A DNA stretch of 64,000 nt from NCBI GenBank assembly GCA_035771175.1, contig CM069598.1, positions 1,746,931 through 1,810,930 of the forward strand. The letters run 5' to 3'. A program made the position numbers and the translations under genes. The notes below the pieces were generated by a model. That model had not been told where the DNA came from, made no database searches, and was given only the letters and a program-made list of their open reading frames with translations. The stretch is from Paratinospora sagittata. Its lineage: Eukaryota > Streptophyta > Magnoliopsida > Ranunculales > Menispermaceae. Positions 23,301 through 35,300 of the stretch are shown here, piece after piece; within the stretch, counting starts at the first letter, position 1, and every line of letters starts with the position of its first letter.

Positions 23301-26300
23301 ATTGAATTTTTGATCCTTGGTGAAATGTTAGTTGCAAGATTGATCCTTAAACACAATAAATATGAAACTAGGAGATTTTCGCATGGCTCATGATATAGAG
23401 TCATGCACACATTTGTGGAGAGGGATTCAAAAACATATAAAAACTTAATTAGCCTTTAACCTTGAAATTTCATGAATCGAATATTCAAATTTCCTATAAA
23501 CTTTAACCCTTTAAAACTCGATATTAATTCATGTAGTTCAATTAGACATGGAGAATTTTTGCGAGAACTCAACATCTTAGTGAAGTATAAAGAAATTGAT
23601 TTAATTGTTGGGAGATCTATATTTCTTTCTAGATATGATAAAAAAACAAAAGTATATACTGAAAACTCATTAAATATGAAATAACACTGTTTATAATAAG
23701 ATTTCCAATCTCTATAACACTTAACTTATACTATGTGAGTAATGAACTATTTTATGACTAATATTATTGACATGTATACATGAGATTTATGGATTGCTTA
23801 CATAGTTTATATTTTACAAGCTCTTTTCTTTTTAAATTAGAATTTTGCAAATCCTTACTTGTCCTTTAGTGATTCTTTACTTTCTATATATTACAAATAA
23901 AATTGTAGTTCAATCTTGTATATTTTAATTTTTAAGAACACCTCCTTACAAAAGTTGAAGTTAAAATTTACTTTTGTTACTTTGTGTTTGGAAAGTTTTT
24001 TGAATTTTTACCTAACTTTGATGAATTTTTTTTTATAACATTTCATTTATATTTAATTTGTATGTTGATGATACAAAAAAATGAAAAAAATTGATGAAAA
24101 TTTGGAGAAGTGAGGAGAATTTTCATTCCATAAATTTCAGTTGACAAGGACAATTGTGGTATTGCTAGAGATGTCATCAATATTCACTCATCGTTGATCA
24201 TTTGCTGTGGTAATGGTTGCCACCTTCAATTGAAATAATGGTGGAACAAAGTGTGATGGATTGACACTAATTTGGTTGAAGAAGAGAAAATAGAAAGAGG
24301 AATGAGAAAATGTAGTTAGTTGACTTGAATTGGAATCTATAAATCCCTTTATATGGAGAGGGACAAAAACAACTCTTTTTCACTTTCTTGATGTGAAACT
24401 AACTAAACTTTGATACCTTCTATTTAATGCCAAGGCCATATTAAGACATATTTTTTGGGAGCTTACATAGAATATGTTTTGGCGCTTACAAGGTTTTATT
24501 TTGTTTTTTGTTTTTTTTTTTAATTTTTTTAATTTTATAAATTTGTAACTGTTTTGTGGTAATTTGATATCATTGTAAATGTTAAAAATTAAGATGAAAA
24601 CTGTTGGATGAGCCTTATTTTTCTGTGTTTAATTATTGGGTAGTCACTAGCACCATTTGGCTGTCAGAGGAAAGAATGTTAAGTTGAATGAGTGCAACAT
24701 TAGCATAATTGATATTAGACTCATTTGAGGGAATCAAGGACTATGGCCAATAAGATAAATTGAAAAAGTTGATTGTGATAGTTTGAGCACGCAAAATGAA
24801 GATCAATTATGAAGTGGAAATGATTACATAAGTGCAAGGGATTTGAGATGAATGACGAAATTGAAAGGATAAGTATTTGTTGAAAAAGATTTAAGATGCA
24901 TGCCATAACTGGAAAAATCTTGGATAAAGTTGAATTCTAGCATTTGGATAATGATTAGATGACCACGATGATGAGTGGCGTGTTGTTTTCTTATTTTTAG
25001 CATGCCTGGATGTGCTAACGAGCAGCATGGACCACCTAGGGAGCTATTGCCACTCGATGAAAAGTTTGGATGTCTCTTAGTTGGCACTTGTTCTGCTACC
25101 TGGCATTGGCTTCAAAGGATCTTTAACCATCTTTTCCTGGTCCTTCTCCCTTGCAAGTGAAATGGATCTGGTTAGTATTTGTCACCAATATTCTTATATA
25201 TGGATGTTTTCTCTTTTCAGTTTCATCAAGGCTAAAAGTGACATTTCTTTGGAAGATGTGGAGGCATTTGCGGAATTTGGTTTAAAATTGTTTCACTCAT
25301 CACAAAAAAGACTTTATGCCCAGGTACAATGTATGACTTATTTAACAACTTTGTTGGTACATTCATCATGTACTTTTTTTTGATGTATTTATACATGCAT
25401 GGTGCAGTCATCATTCTTTTACTTATTGAAAATCTTATTTGTGATGAATAGGTTAGATGGGGGAACATTTTGTTAAGGCTACTCAACAAATATGGAAAGA
25501 AATTGTCCTTGAAAGTTCAGTGGCGACCGTTATATGAAATTTTGTTGGATACTCACTTTTCCAGGTGACATTTCATTCTAACTTCTAATATACTGCTTCA
25601 AAATATTGAATGCTTTAGCATGGACTCCAATTTTAAGACGGGGGCTATCTATTTTGATTCCACCTATTTTGCAATATATGTATAAATCAATCATATTACC
25701 ATATTTATTGTATATCTTGAAAGATTTTTTGGGAGGTGATCATATACACCTTTACTTACCTGTTTCTATGTGACAATATTCATTGTTAAGTCTCTTGGCT
25801 GCTGTATAAGCTTAATTGGTATTTGTTTGTGCAACATTATCACGTTCCTCATATGAATAATAGTGGAATTCTTTTTTCAAAAAGGTTCTTTTAGTTTAGA
25901 TAGAAATATTACTTATAGAAAGGTGGGTCTTTGCACGATGGGTGAATAATTAAGGGTGAGTGTAGGTTCAAATCTAGAAATAGCCTCTCTAATTTGGAGG
26001 TAAGGTTGCCGACACTTGCCCTTCCTCATAATGGTAGAAGCCTTGTGCTATATTGATCAAGCCCTTTATAAAAATGTTGCGAATGGTTCTCATTAGAAAT
26101 ATCTGGATAGGTGCAATTGTGCAAATTAATCATCTAAGACGGTGAATGAATGGTGATAGAGAGTGAGAACAGGAGTGAGCACGCAATATGCCAAATAACA
26201 ATCAAACGGTGATCTTTGCGAGGGAATCTGGTGAGTTCAATCCTTCCAAACTGCCTTTAAAGTGGTTTGTGGTTAGACTAAGTAGTGATGGTGTGGAGGT

Positions 26301-29300
26301 GGTGGTTGAGGAGGCTACATGACTGAAGGTCTTCTTTGTCAACTTGGATTTGAGCCATGCTTCATGGTTACACAGAACTGTAAAGAGTGCTTTGCCTGCA
26401 ATGAGTAAGAACTATGTAGTGTTGATGGAAACATATACGAACCATAAAGGAGAAGCTTCATCTAGTTATCAAAAGTCGAAAATGGTTGGTAGAGGGTGGT
26501 GTTTGTCTTGGAAAAAGAGAAAAACAGAGGATGGTGAAGCCTTAAAGTTTGTTCGCAACAATTTTGGACAGAGGACAACGACCAAACAAAGAGGCTAGCA
26601 GGACCAAAGCGTCCTTCTTAGCCAAGGAAGGAGTCAACGTGGAAGTGGCGGAGATGTTTGGCAATGTGCTTTCAAACAAAGTAGAAATGAAGAGATAAGA
26701 TCTTCAGCAAGATCAAGCAATTGTTTGGAGGCGTCCTTGAAATTGATGCAAACAACAACTAGTTTGTTTTATGAGATGGGGAAACTAATTCACAGCAAAC
26801 ATAATTTTCACATTCTCAACAATTTAATTGGATCATTTAAAACTATTAAATTTAGAATATAATTTTTTTTCACAATGTATATATAATTCCACTGTTATTA
26901 GTGATCAATAATAGAACAAGTTCTTCATATTCATAGAGATAGCGGACATAATTCATATGGATATAGTAAATCTTGCTTAGGTTGCTTTAATAGTAGTTTT
27001 TGCATTTTTCCTTTCACTTGTAGTATGGGGAAGAAGTGGACGTTAAAGAAAATTTTAGGGATGTTAAACACCTCTTTGTTTCCAAGTTTTTATAACTTGT
27101 CCTCTTACCATAATGGGCTAGTTGTTTCTTTCTTGGATCCTCTAGGGTGAGTGTAGGAGGAGGGCTTAATTGGAACCTTCATTTTTCTGGGAATCTTATT
27201 GGAGGGAGGTGAGCAACTTGGACTTATTGTTGGCTTGTTTTTGAGAGTTTCTCATTGTCAAAAGCGGAGGACAAAGAAGTGGGGATCATCGATCCTAGCC
27301 AAACCTTCACCACAAAGTCCTTTTTCAACCCCTCATCAATCATCTTGATAGATGTCTCTTCGAGTCTTCCAAATGATGCTTAGGACTCTATTTTTCAATT
27401 TAAAATTTTCAAGTCAATTTTTTTTTTAATGTAAATTTCTTTTCCAAAATAAATTTATGATTATGTTTTGTGGATTATTATGACATATTAAGAACTAACT
27501 TTATTTCATTTGAGATAAATCGAAGCCTTTTTCTCTTAAAGGGGCCAATCTGGTCTTCGGAAAGGCCCCCTACTTAGGGGTGGCAATTTGGCCCAAGTGT
27601 CACGGGCATACCTGTAAGACAAACATGATACCCATGCGGCACCTCGAATACGCATATTCTCGGTCAGCCATTCACCCATATACTCATGTTGTAGCGGAAT
27701 ACTCGGATATCGCTAGTGCGTAGCGCCGGATAATCACTCGGATGGATCACTCGGATACCTTAGATAGCAGTTATTGCACAATGCTGCCCCAGACCATGCA
27801 ATCCCGGTAAGTTCCATGGATAACTCACTCATGAGTACCCCCTTCAGGATGATGATAGTCGGCCCCCTGGGTTGCGCCAAGGGAATGTCCTATGGATGGC
27901 CAAGTATTGGCCATGAGGGAGAGTTGGACAACTACTCCTCCCCTAAGGTAGATGTTAAGCTTTTAGCTTGTTTCCAAAAGGAAACATCAAAATGTGAGGC
28001 CAATCATACTGGGTCATATTTACGAGATTGCCACCTTCGATTGAGACGAAACTTCACGGACCCTCTTCTTAAGTGACGGTGCATGTCTTGACATGACCGT
28101 GACAAACTACCCCACTTAAATGGTCGATGCCCTTCATCGACACAATCGCTGAGTTCGTCTTCCTGACGGATCCTCTCTCATCGGCATCTCTATGTGCACC
28201 TTCTGATTGTCGCACCCCTCCTCGTGGCCTCGCTGCTTGACTTGAACCTGGAACTCTATCCTGTTCAACTTCTCTGCATGAGAAACCACTATCCTCTTTA
28301 ATTCTACGATAATCATCTACCCTGGGGCACCACGACGATTGTTCTTCACCCTGTGCTTCTGCTCACACTAGTACCTCGAACAAGTCAAAGATTGTTCTTC
28401 ACCCTGTGCGTCTTCTTGCACTAGTACCTCGAACCCACGCACCTCCGTGCTCGCCATCATCACGACTATTGTTCTTCACCCTGTGCTTCTGCTTGCACCA
28501 GTACCTCGAACAAGCCATGATCTGGAGTAACACATATGTTGAGTGCTACCCCACTTGATTCCAAGTCTCTTTTGTTGCGTGACCTCCACAATAACAAACT
28601 TTGCTTCATTGAAGGAGCTTCTTCCAGTACCTCGACCACTGTCTTCACCCAGGAAGAAATAATCACCGCAACCGATGTACATGCGCTTGATGCCTTGTCT
28701 TTGCAACCCGGAACAACGATTATAGCCATCTTGTCCCATATGCTTCACTTGACATACATCCCCACACATGCTCTTATGTCAACACGCTTGTCGACCATTG
28801 AAGCTCTACTTGGAGTTAGCAACACTGACGGCCAGTAGTCCTCACCATACTCGGAACCATCGCCTTATCGGATATTGCTCGGGTCAACTATTGTATCGAG
28901 TATCCTCCCATCATCGTGCAACTTACTAAGATTGTTCTTCACCCTGTGCATCTGCTTTCACTAGTACCTCGAAGCAATCTTGTTTCTGCTCTGATACCAA
29001 ATGTCACGGGCATACCTGTAGGACAAACATGATACCCATGCGGCACCTCGGATACGCATAATCTCGGTCAGCCATTCACCCATATACTCATGTTGTAGCG
29101 GAATACTCGGATATCGCTAGCGCGTAGCGCCGGATAATCACTCGGATACCTTAGATAGCAGTTATTGCACAATGCTGCCCCGGACCATGCAATACCGGTA
29201 AGTTCCATGGATAACTCACTCATGAGTATCCCCACAAGCACACTCTATCACGTAGGCTAAAGATAGCTCAATGCGTTCAACTCGATAGCGGGTGGCATAA

Positions 29301-32300
29301 CAGTGTTCGGTACCCAGCCCTGCATACCGGTGAACCCCGCACTGCTAGCCCGGTAGCAGTGTCCCATAACCTACTCGAATGCTATGGGAACTACCATTAC
29401 CCCCTTCAGGATGATGATAGTCAGCCCCCTGGGTTGCGCCAAGGGAATGTCCTATGGATGGCCAAGTATTGGCCATGAGGGAGAGTTGGACAACTACTCC
29501 TCCCCTAAGGTAGATGTTAAGCTTTTGGCTTGTTTCCAAAAGGAAACATCAAAATGTGAGGCCAATCATACTGGGCCATATTTACGAGATTGCCACCTCC
29601 GATTGAGACGAAACTTCACGGACCCTCTTCTTAAGTGACGGTGCATGTCTTGACATGACCGTGACACAAGGCCCATGGGCCTCACCCGACCCACTATAAA
29701 TGGTCCGATCTAAACCCGGGCCTGACTATTATATGGGCCGGCCCGACCCGACCCGCTAACCCAGTCCAAAGGCCTGGCCTGAAGGCCTGATCTTAGGCCC
29801 GATTACGCATACACGTATATATATTTTATATTTATTATAAAATAAATACATGTGCGTGTAATATACTCTTAATTACAAATTTACACATACACATTGACAT
29901 ATATTTATATTATATGTGTGTGTGTGTATGTGTAATTTAGAGTATATAAAATGAAAAAAACAAAACATAATTAAGATTGTGTTATATAATTAAAGCATGT
30001 ATAGTATATATAATACATCCTACATACATTGTGTCAAAAAAAGTACTACACACACACACACATAAAAGAGTTCACAAAATGATAAAAAACATAATCAAGT
30101 GTGTTATTAGTTATTACAATTAAGAGTATATAAAGTGTGTGTAATATATTTAATTAAGTCAAGAGTGTTATATAATTAAGGGTATATATTTGTATTATAT
30201 ATACATTATTAAGAGTATGTTCAATTAAGTATATAATACGAAAAAAGAGTACATATAATTAACTAAGATATATATATATATATATTATATTGTATCATTT
30301 TTATTTTGCTGCATTTCAACTTTATTAAGTATACTCTCTAAAAAAAAAAAACTTTACCAAGTATGCTTTCTTAGTATACTCTCTAAAAGTATGTAGGGCT
30401 AGATATAAATATATAATGAATTTAACTAAATTATAATAACATGAGTTGGGCTATAATTATGAAAGAAAGACATTATCCAACTACATATATGTATATATTT
30501 AATTAAGTCAAGAGTGTTATATAATTAAGGGTATATATTTGTATTATATATACATTATTAAGAGTATGTTCAATTAAGTATATAATACGAAAAAAAGGTA
30601 CATATAATCAACTAAGATATTATATATATACAGTTTATATTATATTATATCCTTTTGCGGCATTTCAACTTTATTGAGTATACTCTAAAAAAAAAAAAAA
30701 AAAAAAAACTTTAACAAGTATGCTTTATTAAGTATACTTTCTAAAAGTATGTAGAGCTAGATATAAATATATAATGAATTTAACTAAATTATAATAACAT
30801 GGGTTGGACTACAATTATGAAAGAAATACATTATCCAACTATATATTTAAACTCACTCATTTTAATGATTAGAATGAATCAACACATATTTAAGATAAAT
30901 TAAATAAAACAAATAATCTACATACATAGTCTATTTCTTAATTAGAGTATATATAGTATATAATTAGAGTATATGATGACAAAAATAAAACATAATTAAG
31001 ATTCAAGAGAATATATAATTAGAGAATATATTATACATACACACACACACACACACACACAAATATATAATTATATATATTATATTTAAGAGTTTACAAA
31101 ATGAAAGAAAAAAACATAATCAAGAGTGTTAGTACAATTAAGAGTATATAAAGTGAGTAATAAGGAAAACACAATAGTCAAGAGTGTTATATACTTATAT
31201 AATTAAGGGTATATATTTGTATTGTATATACATAATTAAAAGTATGATCAACTAAGTATATAATACGAAAAAAAATACATATAATATATGTATACAGTTT
31301 ATATTATATTATATTATATTATATTGTATTCTTTTTATTCTGCAGCATTTCAACTTTATTAAGTACACTCTCTAAGAGTATGTAGGGTTAGATTTAAATA
31401 TATAATGAATTTAACTAAATTATAATAACATGGGTGGAGCTAAAATTATGAAAGAAAGACATTATCCAACTACATATATAAACTCACTCATTTTAATGAT
31501 TAGAATGAATCAACACATATTTTAGATAAATTAAATAAATGTGATATATACATAGGAAAATTATTTGCCATCAAATAATCATTTGTATGTTTTATTTAAT
31601 TATTGAACTAAAATTTTATATTATATTGTAATTAATCTAACATTAAAATATGTATTTGGCATTGGTGGTCCAAAGGCCCGATTTTAAGGCCAGGTCCATG
31701 TATTTTTTGGGTTTGGCTTAGGCCAAGGTTTTTTAATGTCAACCCGGCCCGATTATTCCTAGGCTCGGCGGACCGATCCGAATGGCCCGAATTGCCACCC
31801 CTACCCCTACAAGCAATACTTTTTTTAATTTACTAAAAAATGTATAACTAACCCATCAATTTAAATACTTTTGACAAATTATTCTAAGTCATCTTGTATG
31901 AACTAAAAAAAGGTAAGAAGTGACAAAGGCCTAACAATTTTATGTTGTATTTGCTAATTTTCTGTTGTTGAGCAAATGGTCTAAAACTTGATGTTTGGAA
32001 AGCTTAACATATGATCTGATCAATTAGTTCTTCATGATGTTAATGGCCTCTAAGATAAATAATATATTATAAGAGGAATCATTTGAGTTCTCCATGCATA
32101 TACAATACCAATTCAAATTTCAACTTAATTTAGATGTTTCTTGATTTATCAGTGACACTAGTAAATTTTTTTAGATTTTTCATATTTTTACTTCATTTTT
32201 TATTTACTTTTTAAAAGAAATGTGAGGCTTACACCTCATATCACCTCGAGGCAAACACCTTGCCTTGCCTCACAATGGCAAACCACCTTGATTACGCCTC

Positions 32301-35300
32301 ACAGTTTTTTTAACGTTGGAAGATATCAAAGGTTAGTGGGAAAATTAATTTCTCTGTTTGTAGCTAGATCAAATACGTTTTGTATTGTTAGAGTTGATGG
32401 CCATTTCATGCATGCACCAATAACATCCGATCAAGCAAGCAGGAGAACGTTATCCTCTCATCGTCCTGCCTGCTCCATGCTCTATGGCTTGATAATGAGT
32501 TGGTTGAATGCTAGAGTTTGAAAGTTGAAAGCCTCTATAGATGTAGGGCAATAAGATCAATTTGAGAAAAATCTCGAGGATATTCATCGTAGCTTTATTG
32601 TTGGAAATATAACTACATGGAGAACTGATGAAAGAATCTGTAGCAGTTAGATTTTAGTGGTAAAGTGGAATTTAGAGAAATGGCTCTAAAATAAAGCGAC
32701 CTCAAGTTTTGTTTATAATCTAGTTCAACACGGCCAGACTACATATATTGAAGTGGATTGGCATTTTATAAGAGAGAAACTACAGTTTAGGATGATTGGT
32801 TTGCATATGTGAGGGCCAAAGATCAAGCAGCAAATATTCTTACCAAAGATTTAAACAAGTCACAATTTTCTGTAACTGTCCATTTTTTTATGATTGTATT
32901 CATTGAGGATAAGAGTTTGGATTCCTCATGCAGCATTCTTGAAGGGTATCCATTTGCTTAATCTTATAAAGGTGTATATTTCTAATTCCCACCAGCCACA
33001 TATATAATTAAGGAGGCGATAATCAGATGGTCCAAAAGAGCTTTTTAATCCATTTTAGTCTTTTCTCTCTTTCAGTTCTTCCTATATGCCTTACAAGGCC
33101 AATAGCAGGCACAAAAAACAGAGAACATATACAATTTCTTAATCTAATGACATGCTATGAAAATCCATGTTAGCTTTTTTTATATTTTTTTCCCCTTTAT
33201 TTGATTTTAAATTCCGATTTTATAAAGCTTTAAATCTTCATGATGAAGTGTGTATTGCTCAGAAATACAGGTCCAGAGGGGTGGCGATTGAGACAACGGC
33301 ATTTCGAGACTTTAACTTCCCTTATTCGATCTTGCAGAAAGTTCTTCCCATCAGGGTCTGCATCTGAAATATGGTCAGAGTTCAGGTACTCATATAAACT
33401 CTGTCTAATAAAAGTTTTCCTTGTAGGCATGAATGTGACAATTCAGGCATGGTATTGGGGTGAGGTTTTCTGATTCCCACTCTTTTATTCTTGATCCTAC
33501 GAGCTCCAACACCTCTCCCTTAGTGGTTGGGGATTAGCAGATTTGATAGAATTCAAACTATAAGGTACACATATTTCATGGCCAAATTATTTATTTCAAA
33601 AATAGAAGGTTTAAGCCAACAAACTCGCATGACTATAGTGTATAAGGTACATTTGCAGCTAGCATTGAAATGCCATGTGATTTCATGGTCAATGTATCCG
33701 TGTAATGAATAGAAAGTTTAAGATTTAAGCCCTTTTTTTTGGGATGTATACTCACATACACAGTTCTATTTGCTCTTAGTACTCAAAGCATTTAGGGTCC
33801 GTATGGTATCCATTTTTAAAATGATTTTAAAAAAAAGTTTTTAAAAAGTTGTTTTTAGAGTTTATTTTTGGAAAACAAGGAAAATAACTTTTTATTGTAT
33901 TCTTGTTTTCTTCACAATTTCTAAAGTCAAATTTAAAAACGGTTTTTAAATCCTATGCCAAACAGGGCGTTAATTTTCAGCTTGGATTAGAGAGGTAATT
34001 TAAATGTCGACTTAGCCTTAGATAGCTGAGTGGAGGAAACAAATTCATGCAACAGACCTCATGTAGTTGGGAAAAGGCTTAGTTGAGTGAGTTGAGTTGT
34101 ATTAGAGATGATTATACACATTTCCGTTAAGGAGTTGCCAAAATTACTCTCATCATGGAAGAAAGGGTCTTCTAGTGGTAGGTCAAACTGCTCTCTTAGA
34201 TTCCTATTGTGAAGAATATCAACATGGTGGTAGGACGAATTCAAACCACTTTGGTTATGGGATGCAGTCTGAGATTTGATCTTCCCCTACTCTATATCAT
34301 TAATTTATTATTAGCTCGTTGTTTCAGACAAGGGGCCCTGGTTGGGTTATTATCTTGGAACCTAAATTCAGTCCGACCTCTGTGTATAAATGTAAAAGCC
34401 ATTCTTTTGCAACTGAGATTTGATCTTCTCCCCTATCATTAATTTATTATTGACTGGTAATTTTACATAGGGAACCTCGATCCAATCCAGTATCTATGTA
34501 TAAATTTAGGAGCCATTCTTTTGGCATTAGCAAGAGTTGACTGAATCCTATTAACCTTCTAACTTAATGCGGCTTTAATCCATCCTTGTTTAATAGTACA
34601 ACTTAGAGAAAATTAATGATAAGAAAGATGCATATACACACACACACAAGAAAAAAGAAAGAGAAAAGAAAAAGAACATTTTTCTTTTGTGGTGTGTGTA
34701 CCAATGTACCTTTAAACATTGCTGATCATCCTTATTTCTTGATGATGTTTTGTTGAAGTCATCTCTTGGGATTTCAATTTCTCTTTTTTGTTTCCTTTTT
34801 TTTTTTCTTATGTTCTTTTTCTTTCTTCAATTCATTCTCCAAGTTTGATGTTGTGATACATGCATGGGAGTTCCAATCTTAAAATTAATCTTTGTTTTTT
34901 TAGACAATATGCCCCACACCATTCATTACTTCCTTGGTTTGCATCATTTTGATTGAACATAAATTCACAGACCCTTGTTGGAAAATCCATGGCACAACTC
35001 ATCCTTCGAAGGTTCTGGATTTTTGCGGTTGTTTCTTCCCACCAACTTTGACAACAGGGACTTCTTTTCTGAGTAAGGATATCATACTTAGCCTTGCATT
35101 TAATTGTTTCTCTATGGCGTTTGATATGAATTAATTTGGTTTGACTGACATTCTTATTCTTCCATTGGCAGTAACTGGATTAAACAATGCATAGATAAAT
35201 GGAATTCAATTCCTAATTGCCAGTTTTGGGATAGCCAGTGGGCTGCTGTTATTGCTCGTTGTGTAAAGAACTACAATTTTATTGACTGGGACTATTTTCT

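Larger units (their letters stand above)
20352..25564 (+). other. PA200: PA200 exons 1-3
   Basis: Exon 1 20352-20512, exon 2 25221-25323, exon 3 25452-25564. Junctions: ATTGACCT|GTAAGT to TTTTCAG|TTTCATC; CCCAG|GTACAA to GAATAG|GTTAGA; TTCCAG|GTGACA. The peptide runs VIDLFIKAKSDISLEDVEAF and then VRWGNILLRLLNKYGKKLSL. Intron 1 is 4.7 kb. Confidence 0.94.
27598..29666 (-). mobile_element. TRIM-like non-autonomous LTR retrotransposon
   Basis: Two direct repeats with ends TGTCACGG...CCGTGACA flank an interior of about 900 bp. On the minus strand the LTR is followed by TT and TGGTATCAGAGC, the initiator tRNA-Met primer site; at the other end AAGTGGGGTAGTTTG serves as the polypurine tract. So it runs on the minus strand. 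CAAG lies on both flanks (27594-27597, 29667-29670). The interior has no gag or pol; it holds four scattered copies of a 48-bp unit containing GTTCTTCACCCTGTGC (about 28337, 28389, 28466, 28930). Size and lack of coding fit a TRIM or small LARD. Confidence 0.85.
27575..31803. mobile_element. hAT element with nested TRIM-like LTR insertion
   Basis: The left end TAGGGGTGGCAATTTGGCCC and the right end, whose reverse complement starts TAGGGGTGGCAATTCGGGCC, form inverted termini matching at 19 of 21 positions. The flanks CCCCTACT (27567-27574) and CCCCTACA (31804-31811) give an 8-bp target duplication with one mismatch, as for hAT. The ends are GC-rich with GGCCCGA-type motifs; the interior is very AT-rich and non-coding. 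Without the LTR element at 27598-29666 it is about 2.2 kb, so it is non-autonomous. Confidence 0.82.

Noticed and set aside
27774..28838. Several frames of about 100 codons within the TRIM-like element
   Set aside because: They repeat in both LTRs or fall in the repeated interior; no gag or pol similarity.
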